From contig NZ_JALIRM010000004.1 in assembly GCF_022900255.1 (NCBI RefSeq), positions 1-64,000 of the forward strand: a DNA stretch of 64,000 nt, in the 5' to 3' direction. Made by a program: the position numbers and the translations under genes. This document shows positions 1 to 8,023 of this stretch, piece after piece; within the stretch, counting starts at the first letter, position 1; the number at the start of each line of letters is the position of its first letter. Source of the stretch: Lederbergia wuyishanensis (GTDB lineage: Bacteria; Bacillota; Bacilli; Bacillales; Bacillaceae_C). Under the pieces are notes generated by a model that saw nothing but the letters and a program-made list of their open reading frames with translations, was not told the origin of the DNA and did not search any database.

Positions 1-103
1 TTTGGCGATTCTATTAGCCGTTTTGGCGATTCTATTAGCCGTTTCGGAGATTCTATTAGCCGTTTCGGAGATTCTATTAGCTGTTTCAAAGAATCTATTT
101 TCC
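1..103. repeat. 21-bp tandem repeat array, about five copies
   Basis: About five head-to-tail copies of a 21-bp unit with core GATTCTATTAGCC are visible. The first three or four are nearly identical (GTTTTGGC or GTTTCGGA before the core). The last, at 83-103, is decayed, and a further partial GATTCTATT core occurs near 118. The array runs off the left edge of the window, so its true copy number is unknown. It lies upstream of the MoxR operon. No coding role is visible. Confidence 0.9.
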
Positions 104-267
104 ATTCCTATATTTACGATTCTATTAAATTTTCGTATGAAAATTAGTTTTCCTTGAGCTGGTCTAACTCCAATCTACGATTCTAACATTATTTTCACAG
201 ATAAATAGTGTATAATTGAAATAATCAAAAATTTAACGTAATTTGCATGGAAAAGGAGTCGTGTTTT
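104..267 (+). promoter_or_regulatory. Leader and promoter region of the moxR operon
   Basis: A consensus -10 hexamer TATAAT sits at 211-216, 52 bp before the chosen start. No good -35 is seen at 17 bp spacing. A strong ribosome site AAAAGGAG is at 251-258, 9 nt before the ATG at 268. This favours 268 over the upstream ATG at 247, which lies before the ribosome site. Confidence 0.5.
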
Positions 268-1227
268 ATGGAGTTGACAAAAATAAAAGATCTTGCAGAT
301 CAGGTAAAACAAAATATTCAACAAGTCATAGTGGGGAAAGAAGAAACGATTGATCAACTGCTTGTCGCACTTATTTCTTCGGGACATGTTCTTCTTGAAG
401 ATGTGCCGGGAACAGGAAAGACTCTACTTGCGAAATCGTTGGCGCAATCGCTATCTTGTTCTTGTAAACGCATCCAGTTCACACCTGACTTACTCCCGTC
501 CGATGTGACAGGAATCAATTTTTATAATCAAAAAATAGGTGAGTTCGAGTTCCGTCAAGGACCTATTTTTTCAAATATCATTTTGGCTGATGAAATCAAC
601 CGTGCAACCCCACGTACTCAATCAAGCCTTCTTGAATGTATGGAGGAACAGCAAACGACGATTGATGGGGAGACACATATTCTCGAAAAACCTTTTCTCG
701 TCATTGCGACTCAAAATCCTCTCGAAAGCCAAGGAACTTTTCCATTGCCAGAAGCACAGCTCGATCGTTTCTTATTAAAGTTAAACTTGGGGTATCCTTC
801 CAAAGAAGAAGGGATCGCTATTCTAAAAAGATTTAAGGAAAGAAATCCGATTCATGAATTGCTGCCTATTGCTAGTAAGGAAGATATTGTAGAAGCTCAA
901 AGACTGTATTCAAAAGTATATGTAAGTGACGATATGCTCAGTTATATGATGGAAATTATAGAAAAAACGAGAAATCACGAACATATTGAATTAGGTGTTA
1001 GCCCACGCGGAAGTCAGGCTTTACTTAAGGCTGTGCAAGTATATGCCTTATTAAAAGGTAGGGAATACGTGATTCCAGATGATGTGAAAGCGATGATTAA
1101 GCCTGTTTTAGCTCATCGTCTCATTTTAGCTCATACGATGAGGCTTCGTGAGAATCAAGCTCACCTATTATTAGATGAAATTATTGATCAGGTGGCGGTT
1201 CCGGCGGAAGAATTGACGGTGAAGTAA
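268..1227 (+). CDS. MoxR-family AAA+ ATPase
   Basis: This is a 319-residue MoxR-class AAA+ ATPase, a family that acts as a chaperone-like motor, often with DUF58 proteins. Visible motifs are Walker A GTGKT at about 48-52, Walker B LADEIN at about 106-111, and the sensor stretch ATQNPLESQGTFPLPEAQLD. The C-terminal lid domain carries SPRGSQALLKA. The start at 268 is set by AAAAGGAG at 251-258. The next gene begins directly after the stop codon, so translation is probably coupled. The gene order matches the Bacillus subtilis yeaC-yeaD-yebA operon, whose role is poorly known. The family call is firm and the substrate unknown. Confidence 0.93.
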   Translation: MELTKIKDLADQVKQNIQQVIVGKEETIDQLLVALISSGHVLLEDVPGTGKTLLAKSLAQSLSCSCKRIQFTPDLLPSDVTGINFYNQKIGEFEFRQGPIFSNIILADEINRATPRTQSSLLECMEEQQTTIDGETHILEKPFLVIATQNPLESQGTFPLPEAQLDRFLLKLNLGYPSKEEGIAILKRFKERNPIHELLPIASKEDIVEAQRLYSKVYVSDDMLSYMMEIIEKTRNHEHIELGVSPRGSQALLKAVQVYALLKGREYVIPDDVKAMIKPVLAHRLILAHTMRLRENQAHLLLDEIIDQVAVPAEELTVK

Positions 1228-2337
1228 ATGAATATTGCATGGTTTATTTTGATTACATTTGTTGTAGTCGGAGTCCAAGCTTATATCTATCATAAATGGG
1301 GTTTACGACGAATTGAATATACGCGGTCATTTAGCGAAAAAGCAGTTTTTGAAGGTGAAAAAGTGGAAATGATTGACGAAATTTCGAATAAAAAACTTCT
1401 TCCCATCCCATGGCTTCGACTAGAATCAAAAATAAGTGCCCATTTGCAATTCCAAAAAACATCCTCTACTGATAATGAAGTCAACAGTGGGGACTATCAT
1501 CGCACGTTATTTAGCTTAATGCCATATCAAAAAGTGAAACGAAGACAGTTTTTGACTTGCGCAAAAAGAGGCCATTATCAATTTAAAACCGTGTCCCTCT
1601 CTACAGGTGATGCATTTGGAATTAGTGAGAGATTTACAAGCGTCTCATCAGCTGCGGAAATTATTGTGTATCCGCAATTAGTTCCATTGGAAAATATCCC
1701 ATTACCTGCACATAGTTGGTTAGGAGATATTATCGTCCGAAGGTGGATTATTGAAGATCCCTTTTTAACAGCAGGTATTCGGGATTATGCATACGGGGAT
1801 CCTTTAAATTCGGTTAACTGGAAGGCAACTGCTCGTACAAATCGCCTTCAAGTAAGCAAGAAGGATTATTCTGCAGATCATCACTTAATGATTTACATAA
1901 ATTTTAATCAAACGGAAGATTTTCGTATTCCGATTATTGATGAATCCCTTATGGAACAAGCTATTTCTTACGCTGCATCCATCGCTCAATATGCTGTAGC
2001 AAATGGGATTGCGACTGGTTTTGGATGCAACGCTTATTTCGATGAAATGGATAAAAAACCGATTCGAATTGAACCTGAGAACAGTAAGCAACAGCTGACC
2101 TATTTATTTGAAACCCTGGCAAAAGTGAAAATAGGCACTAGCACATTTTTTGAATTTTTCTTACAGGAGGATGTGGATAGTCATATACAAGGGACCGATA
2201 TCCTTATAATTACGGCTATCATTACTGATGGAATGAGGGAAATCATTAAAAAGCTAGAGGCACATGGAAATTCGGTAGAAGTTCTTCCTTTACAATCTGA
2301 AATTTTACTAAAAAAGGCGAATGAAAAGGTGGGATAA
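1228..2337 (+). CDS. DUF58 domain protein (MoxR partner)
   Basis: This 369-residue protein has one N-terminal membrane segment (about 3-20) followed by a soluble region. The DUF58 signature GIRDYAYGDPLNSVNWKATA lies near residues 186-205, and a VWA-like fold follows. The ATG abuts the stop of the MoxR gene. DUF58 proteins are usual partners of MoxR ATPases and are thought to act in assembly or stress functions at the membrane. The N-terminal half, before the DUF58 motif, is a beta-rich region that is common in the family. No missing residues were noticed. Confidence 0.9.
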   Translation: MNIAWFILITFVVVGVQAYIYHKWGLRRIEYTRSFSEKAVFEGEKVEMIDEISNKKLLPIPWLRLESKISAHLQFQKTSSTDNEVNSGDYHRTLFSLMPYQKVKRRQFLTCAKRGHYQFKTVSLSTGDAFGISERFTSVSSAAEIIVYPQLVPLENIPLPAHSWLGDIIVRRWIIEDPFLTAGIRDYAYGDPLNSVNWKATARTNRLQVSKKDYSADHHLMIYINFNQTEDFRIPIIDESLMEQAISYAASIAQYAVANGIATGFGCNAYFDEMDKKPIRIEPENSKQQLTYLFETLAKVKIGTSTFFEFFLQEDVDSHIQGTDILIITAIITDGMREIIKKLEAHGNSVEVLPLQSEILLKKANEKVG

Positions 2338-2338
2338 C

Positions 2339-3634
2339 ATGAAAAAACGTATAATTACACTCATTCAAGGATTGTTTGAATACCTCCTTTTCTTTCCGCT
2401 AGTTTTAATGTTTGGAATTTTTATTGTGCCCGAAAAGCTTTGGATTTGGATTGCTGTTTTAATCGGTTTGTTTATTGTAGGCGTTCTATTTAGATTAATA
2501 TTTTCGCAACAAAAATGGTGGGTCTATGCCATATGTTCAATTGTATTTTCGATTATTCCAACGATATTATTTGGTCACTATATCTTGTCGTTAATTTTAT
2601 TAAGTTTCATCCACCCAATCGTTATTTACCGTGGAATGATGTATGTAGGTCGCAATTGGGAAAGTCTTCTCCCTACATCATTTATGTGGTATGGAGGTTT
2701 TGGAATTTATTTTGTCGGCTACATTCTTTTCCGTTATGTTGAAAAATTTCAATCTTATTTAACTATTATTTCGATATGTGGAGCTGCTGTAGTTGTTATT
2801 ATTCTTTTCATTTCAAATAGTGAGCAGTTGAAGGCATCAACTTTATCTAAAGATAAGAAACCTTTTATAAGTCGGGCCATTAAAACTCAAAATAGAGTGT
2901 ACCTAATATTGACGGCTGCCGTAATCTTTCTATTAACAAACGGAAAAGTTGTACAAGAAGCAGTTTTACAAGCATTTAAAGGCTTCATTCAGCTGATTTT
3001 ATGGTTAGTTGGGTCAGATCAAGGTGGGAAAGCTGTGGAGGAAACACCACCTCCAAACCAGATGGAACTTGGCCTCGAAAAAGGGGAGCCCAATGCCTTT
3101 TTAAAATTTCTAGAAATGATTTTCATGTACGTATTTTACGCTGTAATTGTTGTTCTAGCTGTGGGAATCCTTCTATTATTTATTAAAAGAGTAAGAATGT
3201 TAGTTAAAAAGTACCTTAGTAAATTCATCGCATTTTTGAAAAATATTATCTTTCGTTCATCAGAATTGGAAGAAGCTGGCCAATATATAGATGAAAAAGA
3301 AAGTGTTTTTGACTGGAAAGAATGGAAAGATGCCCAGAAGGATAAAGCAAAGGGGCTCTTTCAACAAATATTTAAGCGTGAACCAAGATGGGACTCCCTT
3401 ACAAACGAGCAAAAGGTTCGATATGTATACAAGCAAATGTTGAAGCAAAATAAAAAAGAAATAGAGTACAAGGCATCCAAGACACCACGAGAAACTATTG
3501 AATTATTAAAGACGTTAGTAACGGAAAATACGTCATTAGAAGAATTGCGTGATGCATATGAACAAGTGCGGTATGGGAAGAAAAACGTGGAAGACAGTAA
3601 AATAAAAAATCTGCGATTATTAATTAAAGAATAA
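2339..3634 (+). CDS. Multi-pass membrane protein with DUF4129-like C-terminus, no transglutaminase domain
   Basis: About 431 residues. Several N-terminal hydrophobic segments span roughly 1-150, two more lie near 185-225, and one near 265-285. The charged cytoplasmic tail ends in an ELRDAYEQVRYG stretch typical of DUF4129-type C-termini. Related operons (YebA type) encode a protein of about 730 residues with a central transglutaminase-like domain. That domain is absent here and a short PPPNQMELG linker takes its place. The start is ATG 2339, preceded by AAAGGTGGG at 2326-2333, rather than ATG 2321, which overlaps the upstream gene. The operon context is firm; the function is unknown. Confidence 0.72.
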   Translation: MKKRIITLIQGLFEYLLFFPLVLMFGIFIVPEKLWIWIAVLIGLFIVGVLFRLIFSQQKWWVYAICSIVFSIIPTILFGHYILSLILLSFIHPIVIYRGMMYVGRNWESLLPTSFMWYGGFGIYFVGYILFRYVEKFQSYLTIISICGAAVVVIILFISNSEQLKASTLSKDKKPFISRAIKTQNRVYLILTAAVIFLLTNGKVVQEAVLQAFKGFIQLILWLVGSDQGGKAVEETPPPNQMELGLEKGEPNAFLKFLEMIFMYVFYAVIVVLAVGILLLFIKRVRMLVKKYLSKFIAFLKNIIFRSSELEEAGQYIDEKESVFDWKEWKDAQKDKAKGLFQQIFKREPRWDSLTNEQKVRYVYKQMLKQNKKEIEYKASKTPRETIELLKTLVTENTSLEELRDAYEQVRYGKKNVEDSKIKNLRLLIKE

Positions 3635-3640
3635 ATGTTT

Positions 3641-3672
3641 AGGGATCATTGATGAGGTCCCTTTTAATTTTT
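3641..3672 (+). terminator. Weak rho-independent terminator after the MoxR operon
   Basis: A 7-bp stem AGGGATC/GGTCCCT with one G-U pair is followed by a broken T-tract. It lies directly after the operon stop and before the AraC gene. Confidence 0.55.
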
Positions 3673-3695
3673 CATAGGTTTTAAGGGGGAAAGAG

Positions 3696-4583
3696 ATGAA
3701 CATCACAAGCATTTTTCACCCGCTACTACTAAAAGAAAACTATTTTCCTAAAATTAATGCTTATTATTTCAAGCATTGGCAACCATATGAAATGGCTTTT
3801 CATGAGCATAAAGATGTGGAAATTATGTATGTGATTAATGGTGAATGCAAAGTTGAGACATTAACAGAAGCATTTACGTTAAAAAAAGGCGATTTTATTT
3901 TACTGGATTCGAATATTCCTCATCGGCTCGTTGTCGAAGCAGGTCATTCATGCAGAATGTTAAACGTGGAATTTTCATTCATTAAATCGAGTGGAAGCTT
4001 TCCGTCCATTAAGGAGATAGCACAAGAAAACACGGCGTTATCAGAGTTCCTGCACATGGATATTCCTTACATCGTTTTAAAAGATCCAAATGAAATCTAC
4101 CACACTCTTAAAAATCTCGTTCTTGAAAGTGATAAAAAAGAAGATAAGCAGATGATGGTACAACTGCTTTTATCGCAATTACTTATTCAACTAGCAAGGA
4201 TGGTAGTTGAAGATCACAAAATGAAAAAAGAAAATCAGCAAGCGAATGTATATATTAATCAAGCCATTGAATTTCTCCACCAAAATTATGACTGCGATTT
4301 AAAGTTAGAAGATATCGGAAAGGCTGTTAATCTGCACCCTGGATATCTACATAGAGTTTTTAAAAAACTGATGAATTGTACTATTATGGAATATTTAACC
4401 TATCTTCGAATGGACAAGGCAAAAGCACTTTTAGCCGATACAGATATCCCTGTTATTGAAATATCCCACTATGTTGGAATTAATAGTAGTCAATATTTTA
4501 GTCAAGTCTTTAAAAAGCATACAAATATGACGCCGATTGATTATAGAAGAACCTGCTCGAGTCAAATAGCAAAATTTCGCTAA
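3696..4583 (+). CDS. AraC-family regulator with N-terminal cupin
   Basis: A 295-residue transcription regulator. Residues about 20-110 form a cupin sugar-sensing domain (HEHKDVEIMYVINGE, then KGDFILLDSNIPHRL). Residues about 190-290 carry the double helix-turn-helix of the AraC family (LEDIGKAVNLHPGYLHRVFKKL and the closing GINSSQYFSQVFKKHTNMTP). A GGGGGAAAGAG ribosome site precedes the ATG. It sits 117 bp upstream of the GH4 gene on the same strand, so it probably controls that gene and perhaps the importer that follows. The effector is not deducible from sequence. Confidence 0.9.
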   Translation: MNITSIFHPLLLKENYFPKINAYYFKHWQPYEMAFHEHKDVEIMYVINGECKVETLTEAFTLKKGDFILLDSNIPHRLVVEAGHSCRMLNVEFSFIKSSGSFPSIKEIAQENTALSEFLHMDIPYIVLKDPNEIYHTLKNLVLESDKKEDKQMMVQLLLSQLLIQLARMVVEDHKMKKENQQANVYINQAIEFLHQNYDCDLKLEDIGKAVNLHPGYLHRVFKKLMNCTIMEYLTYLRMDKAKALLADTDIPVIEISHYVGINSSQYFSQVFKKHTNMTPIDYRRTCSSQIAKFR

Positions 4584-4651
4584 TCAAAAGTTAAGATTTT
4601 AAACATGCGGAGAACTGAAAAGTTATTATCCTGCAATATTCTGAATGCCAT

Positions 4652-4683
4652 GATTGCTATGATGATAGCAATCAAATTTTTTT
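4652..4683 (+). terminator. Terminator-like hairpin in the GH4 leader
   Basis: A perfect 8-bp stem GATTGCTA/TAGCAATC with a 6-nt loop is followed by AAATTTTTTT. It ends only a few bases before the AAAAGGAG ribosome site of the GH4 gene. It separates the AraC gene from GH4. It could end AraC transcription or act as an attenuator. Confidence 0.65.
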
Positions 4684-4700
4684 GAAAAGGAGATATGTTA

Positions 4701-6209
4701 ATGTCATTTAAAGTGGCTTTTATTGGAGCAGGAAGTATTGGATTCACTAGAGGACTTTTACGTGACTTGCTGTCAATTCCTGAATTTCATAATATTGAAG
4801 TTGCCTTTACCGATATTAATGAGCGAAATTTGGACATGGTTACTCAGCTTTGCCAAAGGGATATTGATGAAAATGGCCTAAATATTAAAATTCAACCAAC
4901 ACTCAATCGCAGAGAGGCGTTTAAAGATGCGAAATACATTTTTTCCGTTGTCCGTATTGGTGGTCTTGAAGCTTTCCAATTGGACGTTGATATTCCTTTA
5001 AAATATGGAATTGATCAATGTGTAGGTGATACACTATGTGCGGGCGGAATTATGTATGGGCAGCGCGGAATTGCGGAAATGTTAGACATATGTAAGGATA
5101 TTCGAGAAATGGCTGCTCCTGATGTACTTCTTCTTAATTATGCCAACCCGATGGCGATGATTACGTGGGCTTGCAATAAATATGGCGGGGTCAACACAAT
5201 CGGACTTTGTCATGGTGTTCAAGGTGGACATTGGCAGATTGCAACAGCTCTTGGACTTAAGAAAGAAGAAGTTGATATTATTTGTGCGGGAATCAACCAT
5301 CAAACTTGGTATATTAGTGTAAAACATAATGGGGAAGATTTAACACATAAAATATTGGAAGCGTTTGAAAGTCATCCCGAATTTAGTAAAACTGAAAAAG
5401 TCCGCATTGATATGTTAAGGCGATTTGGTTATTACAGTACTGAATCGAATGGTCATTTAAGTGAATATGTTCCTTGGTACCGCAAACGACCTGAAGAAAT
5501 CAATGATTGGATTGATTTAGGCGTATGGATTAATGGTGAAACTGGAGGCTATCTGCGTGTTTGTACAGAAGGAAGAAACTGGTTTGAAACAGACTTTCCG
5601 AATTGGTTAAAAGAAAAACCAATGGAATACAAGCCGGAAAAACGAAGCGAAGAGCATGGCTCTTGGATTATCGAAGGACTTGAGACAGGTCGAGTGTACC
5701 GCGGTCACTTTAACGTTGTAAATAACGGAGTCATTTCGAATCTTCCAGAGGATGCAATCATTGAAGCGCCAGGCTATGTTGATAGAAATGGAATTAATAT
5801 GCCTCATGTGGGTGATTTACCACTTGGTCCAGCAGCAGTTTGTAACATAAGTATATCTGTTCAAAGACTTGCAGTGGAAGCGGCAGTACATGGCGATGAT
5901 TTCCTTCTTCGTCAAGCTATGATGATGGACCCGTTAACAGGTGCGGTATGTAATCCGAAAGAAATTTGGCAAATGACTGACGAGATGCTAGTGGCTCAGG
6001 AAAAATGGTTGCCACAATATGAGAAGGCAATCATCGAGGCAAAGGAACGCCTTGCTTTAGGTAATCTCATTCCTACGAAAGACGATTACAAAGGCGCAGC
6101 TCGTCTGAAAGTAAAATCGGTCGAAGAAATGGCTGAAGATCGTGAAGCGGCGAGTAAAAATGCCGGGGAAGCAGATAAGGCCAAGGAGCGGCCAGCGCAG
6201 GTGAAATAA
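4701..6209 (+). CDS. GH4 family glycosidase, probable alpha-galactosidase or alpha-glucuronidase
   Basis: About 502 residues. The N-terminal Rossmann motif GAGSIGFTRG binds NAD, NYANPMAM follows, and the GH4 subclass motif reads CHGV at about 170-173. GH4 enzymes use NAD and a divalent metal ion held by the Cys and a downstream His (NHQTW). The overall sequence resembles Bacillus MelA alpha-galactosidases (about 430 residues), but the motif differs from the usual CHSV. A charged tail of about 30 residues (EDREAASKNAGEADKAKER) makes it longer than usual. The start is ATG 4701, 8 nt after AAAAGGAG; ATG 4695 is too close. The enzyme is cytoplasmic with no signal peptide. The family is firm and the substrate open. 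Confidence 0.85.
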   Translation: MSFKVAFIGAGSIGFTRGLLRDLLSIPEFHNIEVAFTDINERNLDMVTQLCQRDIDENGLNIKIQPTLNRREAFKDAKYIFSVVRIGGLEAFQLDVDIPLKYGIDQCVGDTLCAGGIMYGQRGIAEMLDICKDIREMAAPDVLLLNYANPMAMITWACNKYGGVNTIGLCHGVQGGHWQIATALGLKKEEVDIICAGINHQTWYISVKHNGEDLTHKILEAFESHPEFSKTEKVRIDMLRRFGYYSTESNGHLSEYVPWYRKRPEEINDWIDLGVWINGETGGYLRVCTEGRNWFETDFPNWLKEKPMEYKPEKRSEEHGSWIIEGLETGRVYRGHFNVVNNGVISNLPEDAIIEAPGYVDRNGINMPHVGDLPLGPAAVCNISISVQRLAVEAAVHGDDFLLRQAMMMDPLTGAVCNPKEIWQMTDEMLVAQEKWLPQYEKAIIEAKERLALGNLIPTKDDYKGAARLKVKSVEEMAEDREAASKNAGEADKAKERPAQVK

Positions 6210-6219
6210 TATTAAACTA

Positions 6220-6263
6220 AAAGAGTGATTTGTCGTATTAACATGACAAGTTACTCTTTTTTT
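6220..6263 (+). terminator. Rho-independent terminator after GH4
   Basis: A long stem pairs AAAGAGTGATTTGTC with GACAAGTTACTCTTT, with one mismatch, and runs into a T-tract. Confidence 0.88.
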
Positions 6264-6299
6264 CGTCTTGAAAAATAAGCGTATAATATAACTATAAAA

Positions 6300-6319
6300 A
6301 CCTATTGGTACGTATAGGT
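6300..6319 (+). promoter_or_regulatory. Imperfect palindrome, possible distal AraR-type operator
   Basis: The 20-bp ACCTATTGGTACGTATAGGT has inverted arms ACCTAT/ATAGGT around a GGTACGTA core. It lies about 165 bp upstream of the main operator. AraR of B. subtilis represses from paired operators by DNA looping, so a distal site is plausible. Binding is inferred only. Confidence 0.4.
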
Positions 6320-6441
6320 AATTCTATAAAAATACATAAATATACAACTACAACCTTTTTAAGGAGATGAATATGGATATTTTTGTCGAAAAAACTACTG
6401 TTAAATAAGACTTTTTGACTATGTTTCTTTAAATAAAATGG

Positions 6442-6515
6442 TTGACCATAATTATCGTAAATGATAACATGTTCGTACAGGTAAAAGAGTAAAGTTATCA
6501 CCACTTGTACAACAA
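6442..6515 (+). promoter_or_regulatory. SigA-type promoter with AraR-like operators for the importer operon
   Basis: TTGACC (6442-6447), a 17-bp spacer and TAACAT (6465-6470) form a promoter. GTTCGTACAGGTAAA follows directly at 6471-6485 and would overlap the start of transcription. A second related box, CACTTGTACAACAA, is at 6502-6515. The boxes resemble the GTACGTAC-centred AraR/GntR operators of Bacilli. The same promoter-operator order recurs at 18338-18381. Confidence 0.68.
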
Positions 6516-6558
6516 CTATACCGATAAATACTACGGAGGTGTGAGTTTTCAATTTTTT

Positions 6559-6572
6559 TGAAAGCGTTTCCT
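6559..6572 (+). promoter_or_regulatory. cre site (CcpA binding)
   Basis: TGAAAGCGTTTCCT matches the cre consensus TGWAARCGYTWNCW at all 14 positions. It lies in the leader between the promoter and the lipoprotein gene, a position suited to repression by roadblock. Confidence 0.85.
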
Positions 6573-6609
6573 GGTTACTGAGTGATGTGTTAAATAACAG
6601 GGGGGATAA

Positions 6610-7953
6610 ATGGTGATAAAAAAGAGTCTTTTCATTTTACTTATTGGATTAATGTCAATTGTTCTTGTAGCTTGTGGTGGTAAGAAATCAGGCTCAGATT
6701 CTGGAGAAGCTACAGAAAGTGTTGTTGTTGGAGATGATATTAAAGGAGCGACAGAATTAAGCTTTTGGACGTTTGCCTCCTTGCATATGGAGTTTTTTGA
6801 AGAAGCTGCCAAACGCTGGAATGAAGAGAATTCTGACAAGCCGATTAAACTAAAAGTAGAAACATATCCATATGATCAAATGCATAATAACCTTCTTTTA
6901 GCACTACAATCTGGTAAAGGTGCCCCTGATATAGTGGATATTGAAATCAGCCGTTTCCCAAATTATTTGCAAGGGGAGCCGCAATTATTGCCGATGAATC
7001 AGTTTGTTGAGCCTGAAATCGATAATTTTGTTAAAGCTCGTTTGGAAATATATAGTAAAGACGGTCAATATTACGGAATGCCAACACATGTCGGTGCATC
7101 AGTCATGTATTATAACAAAGAAATTATGGATGAAGCCGGAGTAGATATTGATTCCATTAAAACATGGGATGACTACGTAGAAGCTGGAAAACAAGTAGTT
7201 GCAAAAACTGGAAAAATGATGACGAATGTCACTACAGGTGATTACATACCTATGTGGGCTATGATTAGCCAACAAGGTTCAGACTGGTTTGATAAAAATG
7301 GGGAAGTTACTGTTGATAGTCCAGAAAATATAAAAGCACTTCAATTTCTACATGACCTTGTTTATGTGCATAAAATTGCTGAATTGACTCCAGGAGGGCA
7401 GCCTCACGCGGAAGAATATTACGCTTATATGAATGAGGGTGGAGCTGCATCCATCTCAATGCCATTATGGTATATGGGTAGATTTATAGATTACATGCCA
7501 GATTTAAAAAATAAAATGGTCATTCGTCCGATGCCGGCTTGGGAGCCAGGTGGATTCCGTTCAGCAGGTATGGGTGGAACAGGGACAGTTGTAACGAATC
7601 AAACGAAACACCCTGACCTTGCGAAAGAGTTTTTGGCATTTGCAAAGCTTTCAAAAGAAGCAAACATTAAATTATGGACGGTTCTAGGTTTTGACCCGCC
7701 ACGCTGGGATGTATGGGAAAGCGATGAGGTTAAACAAGATAATAAGTTCTACCAATATTTTGGCAATGATATTTTCGATACGCTTTTAGAAATTCGTGAA
7801 GAAATCAATCCTGTTAATATCACTTCACAAACACCTGAGGTACAAAATGAAATCAATACTGTTACATTTGACAGTGTCCTGAGACAACAAACGAAGACAG
7901 CAGAAGAAGCATTGAAAGAAGCGGCAGATAAAATTAGAAGCAACAAGCAGTAA
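6610..7953 (+). CDS. araN: ABC importer sugar-binding lipoprotein, AraN-like
   Basis: A 447-residue extracellular solute-binding lipoprotein of family 1. The signal peptide ends in the lipobox LVAC with lipidated Cys22. The fold motifs include ELSFWTFASLHMEFFEEAAKRW, GAPDIVDIEISRF and GGTGTVVTNQTKHPDLAKEF. From memory the sequence is close to B. subtilis AraN, which captures arabino-oligosaccharides for AraPQ. The upstream region contains AraR-like operators and a perfect cre, which fits that role. The ribosome site GGGGGG is just before the ATG. Permease genes follow after a 70-bp gap that holds a large hairpin. The symbol is by similarity and context; the ligand is not shown. Confidence 0.8.
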   Translation: MVIKKSLFILLIGLMSIVLVACGGKKSGSDSGEATESVVVGDDIKGATELSFWTFASLHMEFFEEAAKRWNEENSDKPIKLKVETYPYDQMHNNLLLALQSGKGAPDIVDIEISRFPNYLQGEPQLLPMNQFVEPEIDNFVKARLEIYSKDGQYYGMPTHVGASVMYYNKEIMDEAGVDIDSIKTWDDYVEAGKQVVAKTGKMMTNVTTGDYIPMWAMISQQGSDWFDKNGEVTVDSPENIKALQFLHDLVYVHKIAELTPGGQPHAEEYYAYMNEGGAASISMPLWYMGRFIDYMPDLKNKMVIRPMPAWEPGGFRSAGMGGTGTVVTNQTKHPDLAKEFLAFAKLSKEANIKLWTVLGFDPPRWDVWESDEVKQDNKFYQYFGNDIFDTLLEIREEINPVNITSQTPEVQNEINTVTFDSVLRQQTKTAEEALKEAADKIRSNKQ

Positions 7954-7959
7954 ATGAAT

Positions 7960-7996
7960 ACTTGATAGGGCAGGACCATTGCCTGTCCTATCAAGT
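7960..7996 (+). other. Strong intercistronic hairpin between binding protein and permease
   Basis: A stem of about 15 bp pairs ACTTGATAGGGCAGG with CCTGTCCTATCAAGT (one mismatch) around a 7-nt loop. There is no T-tract. It is placed just after the binding-protein stop. Hairpins of this kind often protect the upstream message, giving more binding protein than permease. Confidence 0.75.
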
Positions 7997-8023
7997 AATT
8001 AAGAAATGACGAGGTGGTATCTT

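Noticed and set aside
1-103. CRISPR array at the left edge
   Set aside because: Units are contiguous with no spacers, and no cas genes are present.
6292-6552. Minus-strand open frame of 86 codons upstream of the AraN-like gene
   Set aside because: It covers the promoter and operator region, has no ribosome site or family motif, and is best explained as chance.
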